NCBI GenBank assembly: GCA_947176505.1
Contig: CAMWQW010000015.1
Coordinates: forward strand, 38,553 to 102,552
Direction: 5' to 3'
DNA: 64,000 nt
From: an uncultured Lachnospiraceae bacterium
Lineage (GTDB): Bacteria; Bacillota; Clostridia; Lachnospirales; Lachnospiraceae
The notes under the pieces are model-generated. The model saw only the letters and a program-made list of their open reading frames with translations. It was not told the DNA's origin and did no database searches. Positions 61,502-64,000 of the stretch are shown one piece after another; positions within the stretch are counted from its first letter, which is position 1, and every line of letters starts with the position of its first letter. Both the position numbers and the translations under genes were made by a program.

Positions 61502-61586
61502 TAAGGAAATTGCGGATATGCCTATTTTGAAAAATCCGACGAAGATAACGGGTTTTGAACTGGATTATTTGGTATGGCTTTTGTAA
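61491..61586 (+). pseudogene. Module companion, copy 2, internally deleted
   Basis: 31 codons only: MGDNKEIADMPILKN joined directly to NPTKITGFELDYL, which corresponds to the last codons of intact companions (NPAEIMDFELELDY). Over 200 codons between the start and the tail have been lost, leaving the frame intact. Confidence 0.75.
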
Positions 61587-61591
61587 AAAAG

Positions 61592-61752
61592 TATCGTTAC
61601 GAAACAAACCAGACCATGAAAATAACGGGGAAAAACCGATTACATAGATAAACAAAAAACGTGGAAGGAGAACAAAAGAATGGGATTTGTGTATGAAGAA
61701 GTAGGAGAAGAGAACAGAGAGTTGTGGGAATCGATAGGGTGGAAAGATTGGG
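61592..61752 (+). repeat. Module repeat block, copy 3
   Basis: Leader TATCGTTACGAAAC and GAAAATAACGG (61618) through the start of the small gene, essentially identical to copy 1 including the upstream flank. Confidence 0.9.
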
Positions 61753-62126
61753 TGAAAAATCCAATAGATTTTTGTTCAATTGTACATTGGGCTATTGATA
61801 GGGAGAACAAAGTATACATGCAGCCAATAGGCTCCTTTATTGATACACCAGAGTACTATGATTTGGCATATAAAGGAAGAATTGTAAGAATGGAAATATT
61901 AGAACATGGGGATGGAACAAGAAGTAAAGGATTTAATATATTATGGGATGTTCATAGGATTTGTATTCCTCAATCAATTTGGGAGTACAAAAGTGAAATA
62001 TTAAAGGCTGTTTTTGAGTCTTTTAAGGTTTGTAGGGGTGTAATTCCAGAGGATAAAGTGAAATCTATTTCTGTAGAAATAAACTGCACTCCAGAATGCA
62101 TGGAGGAGGATTATAATGGAAGATAA
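61680..62126 (+). CDS. Module small protein (family 2), copy 3
   Basis: 148-residue intact copy. The first 24 residues match copy 1; then the middle differs (VKNPIDFCSIVHWAIDREN) and later strands are variant (GSFIDTPEYYDLAYKGRIV). The pattern of an identical start and divergent body suggests recombination between modules or diversifying selection. It keeps the IPQSIWEYKSEIL helix and the terminal EEDYNGR. The stop overlaps the companion start by 11 bases. GGAAGGAG is upstream. Confidence 0.7.
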   Translation: MGFVYEEVGEENRELWESIGWKDWVKNPIDFCSIVHWAIDRENKVYMQPIGSFIDTPEYYDLAYKGRIVRMEILEHGDGTRSKGFNILWDVHRICIPQSIWEYKSEILKAVFESFKVCRGVIPEDKVKSISVEINCTPECMEEDYNGR

Positions 62127-62910
62127 AAGTATTAAGCAAAAACTTATAGAATGGGTCAGGCAGTGGCGAAGTGATAATGGAGTTTCAGATGATGTAGACT
62201 TGTTATCCACAGAATATCTGGATAAGTTTGTAGGAGAACTTTAGAATAAAATAGTAAATGTATGTAATGATTTTGGAAAGAACAGCATCGGAGAAAATGC
62301 GAAATTAGTGTTGTATTCAGGAATACACTACAAATTTGTTCAAGATTTTTGTGAAGCATCCAATGGTGAATATTATATGATTAGTCAGACGATAGCTGAT
62401 GTTTTATGGGATGGAGATTTTCGACAAGCAATTGCAGAGGCAATTGGCGAAAATGATGTGGATGACCCTATCACCGCACGAGTCCTTGAAGGAAAAAAGT
62501 ATAATGCTGATGGTTCATGGGAACGCATCAACCAATATGCCAAAGAAAGCGGCAACTACCTTGCCCTTGACGATTTTATATCATCCAAAGTTGCAGAAGC
62601 GGGACTTGCCAAGGGTAATGTCGTATATCTTGTAGGGGAGGGGCTTAAGCCGGACAGTGTCGGACTTCTTACAGAAGTTCCCACAGTACTCAATGATGCG
62701 AATAACGGAGGAATGAATCTTTCAGATGTAGTCACCGTTGGAAAGAATCTTACCCAAAATGCTGACGGTAGTTACAGCTTCGAAATTGTAGACTGCTCGG
62801 ATGTATCTGTTTACTTGGACCAGAGCGGCAGGGTGATATTTGTTGATTTTGTGGAAATGATTTCGGGCAATCCAGCGGAGATAACGGATTTTGAACTGGA
62901 AATGGATTAA
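62116..62910 (+). pseudogene. Module companion (family 2), copy 3, interrupted by a stop codon
   Basis: Opens MEDKSIKQKLIEWVRQWRSD, has LSTEYLDKFVGEL and then a TAG at 62242-62244 where copies 1 and 4 have CAG (Gln). The frame continues in phase to 62910 with the normal core, including YYMISQTIADVLW and VLEGKKYNADGSW. A single C-to-T change explains it. Downstream reinitiation near 62308 could make a 200-residue product. Confidence 0.8.
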
Positions 62911-62959
62911 GTTGCATAATTTTTTGTAAAAAGTGTTATTATCAAACAAGCCAAAACAT

Positions 62960-63096
62960 GAAAATAACGGGGAAAACCGATTAGATAAATAAACAAAAAT
63001 GAACGTGGAAGGAGAACAAAAGAATGGGATTTGTGTATGAAAAGGTAGGAGAAGAGAACAGAGAGTTGTGGGAGTCGATAGGGTGGAAAAATTGGG
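62960..63096 (+). repeat. Module repeat block, copy 4
   Basis: GAAAATAACGG at 62960 through the first codons of the small gene, slightly diverged from copies 1-3 (GATTAGATAAAT instead of GATTACATAGAT, and two extra bases before ACGTGGAAGG). Confidence 0.88.
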
Positions 63097-63470
63097 GTAA
63101 GAAAACTATAGAGTTTTGTTCCATTACACATTGGGTTGTTAACAAGGAGCAGAAAGTTTATATGCAGCCAATAGGAGGCTTTATTGATATGCCAGATTAT
63201 CATGATTTGGCATATCAAGGTAAGATTGTACGCATGGAGGTTATAAGTCATGGAAGCGGTTCCAGACGAGATGGATTTCATAAAGTTTGGAGTATTAATA
63301 AGATATATATCCCGAAATCTATATGGAATGATAAAGATAAAATATTGCAGGTAATAAAAGAGGCATTTAGTGTTTACAGAGGCGGAACGGGAGAAGAGTT
63401 TATAAATTCAATTACTGTTGAAATAAGCTGTGATCCTGAGTGTGTGGAGGTGGATTACAATGGAAGATAG
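63024..63470 (+). CDS. Module small protein (family 2), copy 4
   Basis: 148-residue intact copy opening MGFVYEKVGEENRELWESIG. The body resembles copy 3 in the FCSITHWVVNKEQKVYMQ part and copy 1 in GGFIDMPDYHDL, so it looks like a mosaic. C-terminus EVDYNGR is conserved. GGAAGGAG precedes the ATG. The stop overlaps the next start by 11 bases. Confidence 0.7.
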   Translation: MGFVYEKVGEENRELWESIGWKNWGKKTIEFCSITHWVVNKEQKVYMQPIGGFIDMPDYHDLAYQGKIVRMEVISHGSGSRRDGFHKVWSINKIYIPKSIWNDKDKILQVIKEAFSVYRGGTGEEFINSITVEISCDPECVEVDYNGR

Positions 63471-64000
63471 CAGTATTAAGAAAATACTTATAAATTGGGT
63501 TAATGCATGGAGAAGTAATAACGGTATTCCAGAAGAGCCAGAGAATCAGGATGATGACGGAAAATTGACAGGAGAAACACTTGATAAGTTTGTGCTGGAT
63601 CTCCAGAATGAAATTTTAAATGTGATTGGAGATTTTGGAAAGAACAGTATTGGAGAAAATGCAAAGTTAGTATTGTATTCAGGATTGGGGTATAACACTA
63701 TACAAGATTTTTGTGAAGTTTCTAATGGCGAATATTACATGATTAGCCAGACAGCAGCAGATGTTTTGTGGGATGGTGAATTTCGGCAGGCAGTCGCATT
63801 TACAATTGGTGAAGAAAATATAAAGGATTCCACCACCGCACAAGTTCTCGAAGGAAAGAAATATAATGCTGATGGTTCATGGGAACGCATCAACCAATAC
63901 GCCACAGAAAGCGGAAAATATCTTGCACTTGACGATTTTCTTTCTTCCAAAGTTGCAGAAGCGGGACTTGCCAAGGGCAATGTCGTATATCTGGTAGGGG
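63460..64000 (+). CDS. Module companion (family 2), copy 4, 3' partial
   Basis: Open from ATG 63460 to the window edge, 180 codons without a stop. It opens MEDSSIKKILINWVNAWRSN, carries a short Glu/Asp-rich insert (EEPENQDDDG) and the core seen in copy 1 (NSIGENAKLVLYSG, YYMISQTAADVLW, AEAGLAKGNVVYL). By comparison about 90 codons remain outside the window. This appears to be an intact copy, so the array has at least two intact companions. Confidence 0.7.
   Translation, partial: MEDSSIKKILINWVNAWRSNNGIPEEPENQDDDGKLTGETLDKFVLDLQNEILNVIGDFGKNSIGENAKLVLYSGLGYNTIQDFCEVSNGEYYMISQTAADVLWDGEFRQAVAFTIGEENIKDSTTAQVLEGKKYNADGSWERINQYATESGKYLALDDFLSSKVAEAGLAKGNVVYLVG

Noticed and set aside
58355-64000. 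CRISPR array or insertion sequence as the cause of the repeats
   Set aside because: The repeats are long, include coding sequence, have no regular short spacers, and there is no transposase or terminal inverted repeat.

Overview
This window looks like a chromosomal segment of a spore-forming anaerobic Clostridia, most likely a member of the Lachnospiraceae. The grounds are an alpha/beta-type small acid-soluble spore protein, a YtvI-like membrane protein, the tig-clpP-clpX-lon-engB order, several radical SAM and iron-sulfur proteins including a hydrogenase-like chemotaxis sensor, and Gram-positive style ribosome binding sites and SOS boxes. The species assignment is inference.

Layout. 1-2.7 kb: end of a LacI-type regulator, a CYTH protein, a DJ-1/PfpI protein and a spore protein with its terminator. 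2.7-5.7 kb: a structured leader RNA with its own promoter and terminator, then a substrate-binding lipoprotein and a fused permease-ATPase. 5.9-12.3 kb: protein quality-control block (tig, clpP, clpX, lon) plus engB. 12.3-16.5 kb: membrane proteins, a D-2-hydroxyacid dehydrogenase and a lineage-specific hypothetical. 16.6-17.9 kb (minus strand): a decayed AAA ATPase and small partner. 18.0-21.4 kb: a compact operon-like cassette of a radical SAM protein, a free-standing AspRS-like catalytic core, an unknown protein and a DUF1848 protein. 21.4-23.8 kb: two HAD proteins flanking a nucleotidyltransferase. 23.8-27.3 kb: a BlaI repressor, its 19-bp-arm operator and a BlaR1-like M56 sensor with a very large extracellular region. 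27.6-31.7 kb: MFS transporter, CPBP protease, hydrogenase-like/MCP sensor. 31.8-33.9 kb (minus): MATE transporter fused to a cytidylate-kinase-like domain, behind a terminator-controlled leader.

34-36 kb: a metallo-beta-lactamase-fold protein and a membrane-anchored endonuclease/exonuclease/phosphatase protein. 36-42.4 kb: gltB-gltD (glutamate synthase) behind a promoter-terminator leader. 42.5-45.5 kb: thioesterase, PAS-only protein, Uma2 protein and asnA. 45.6-52 kb: DNA-repair block: two LexA-like boxes in front of a radical SAM/DUF4130 pair, an HPr/Crh-like protein, a Cas4-like nuclease-XPD helicase fusion and nfo. 52-53.7 kb: a regulatory region with phased TTGAC motifs and DnaA-like boxes, then a GH13 alpha-amylase-family enzyme. 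53.8-58.2 kb: type I secretion ATPase (HlyB-like, with an inactive C39 domain), HlyD-like adaptor and an unknown 321-residue protein. 58.3-64 kb: an AT-rich accessory array of overlapping two-gene modules, repeated in tandem and visibly decaying and recombining; it continues past the window edge.

The two parts most likely to hold undescribed biology are the radical SAM/AspRS-like cassette (18.0-20.5 kb) and the secretion locus with its repeated two-gene modules (53.8-64 kb). No tRNA, rRNA, CRISPR array or insertion sequence was recognised.
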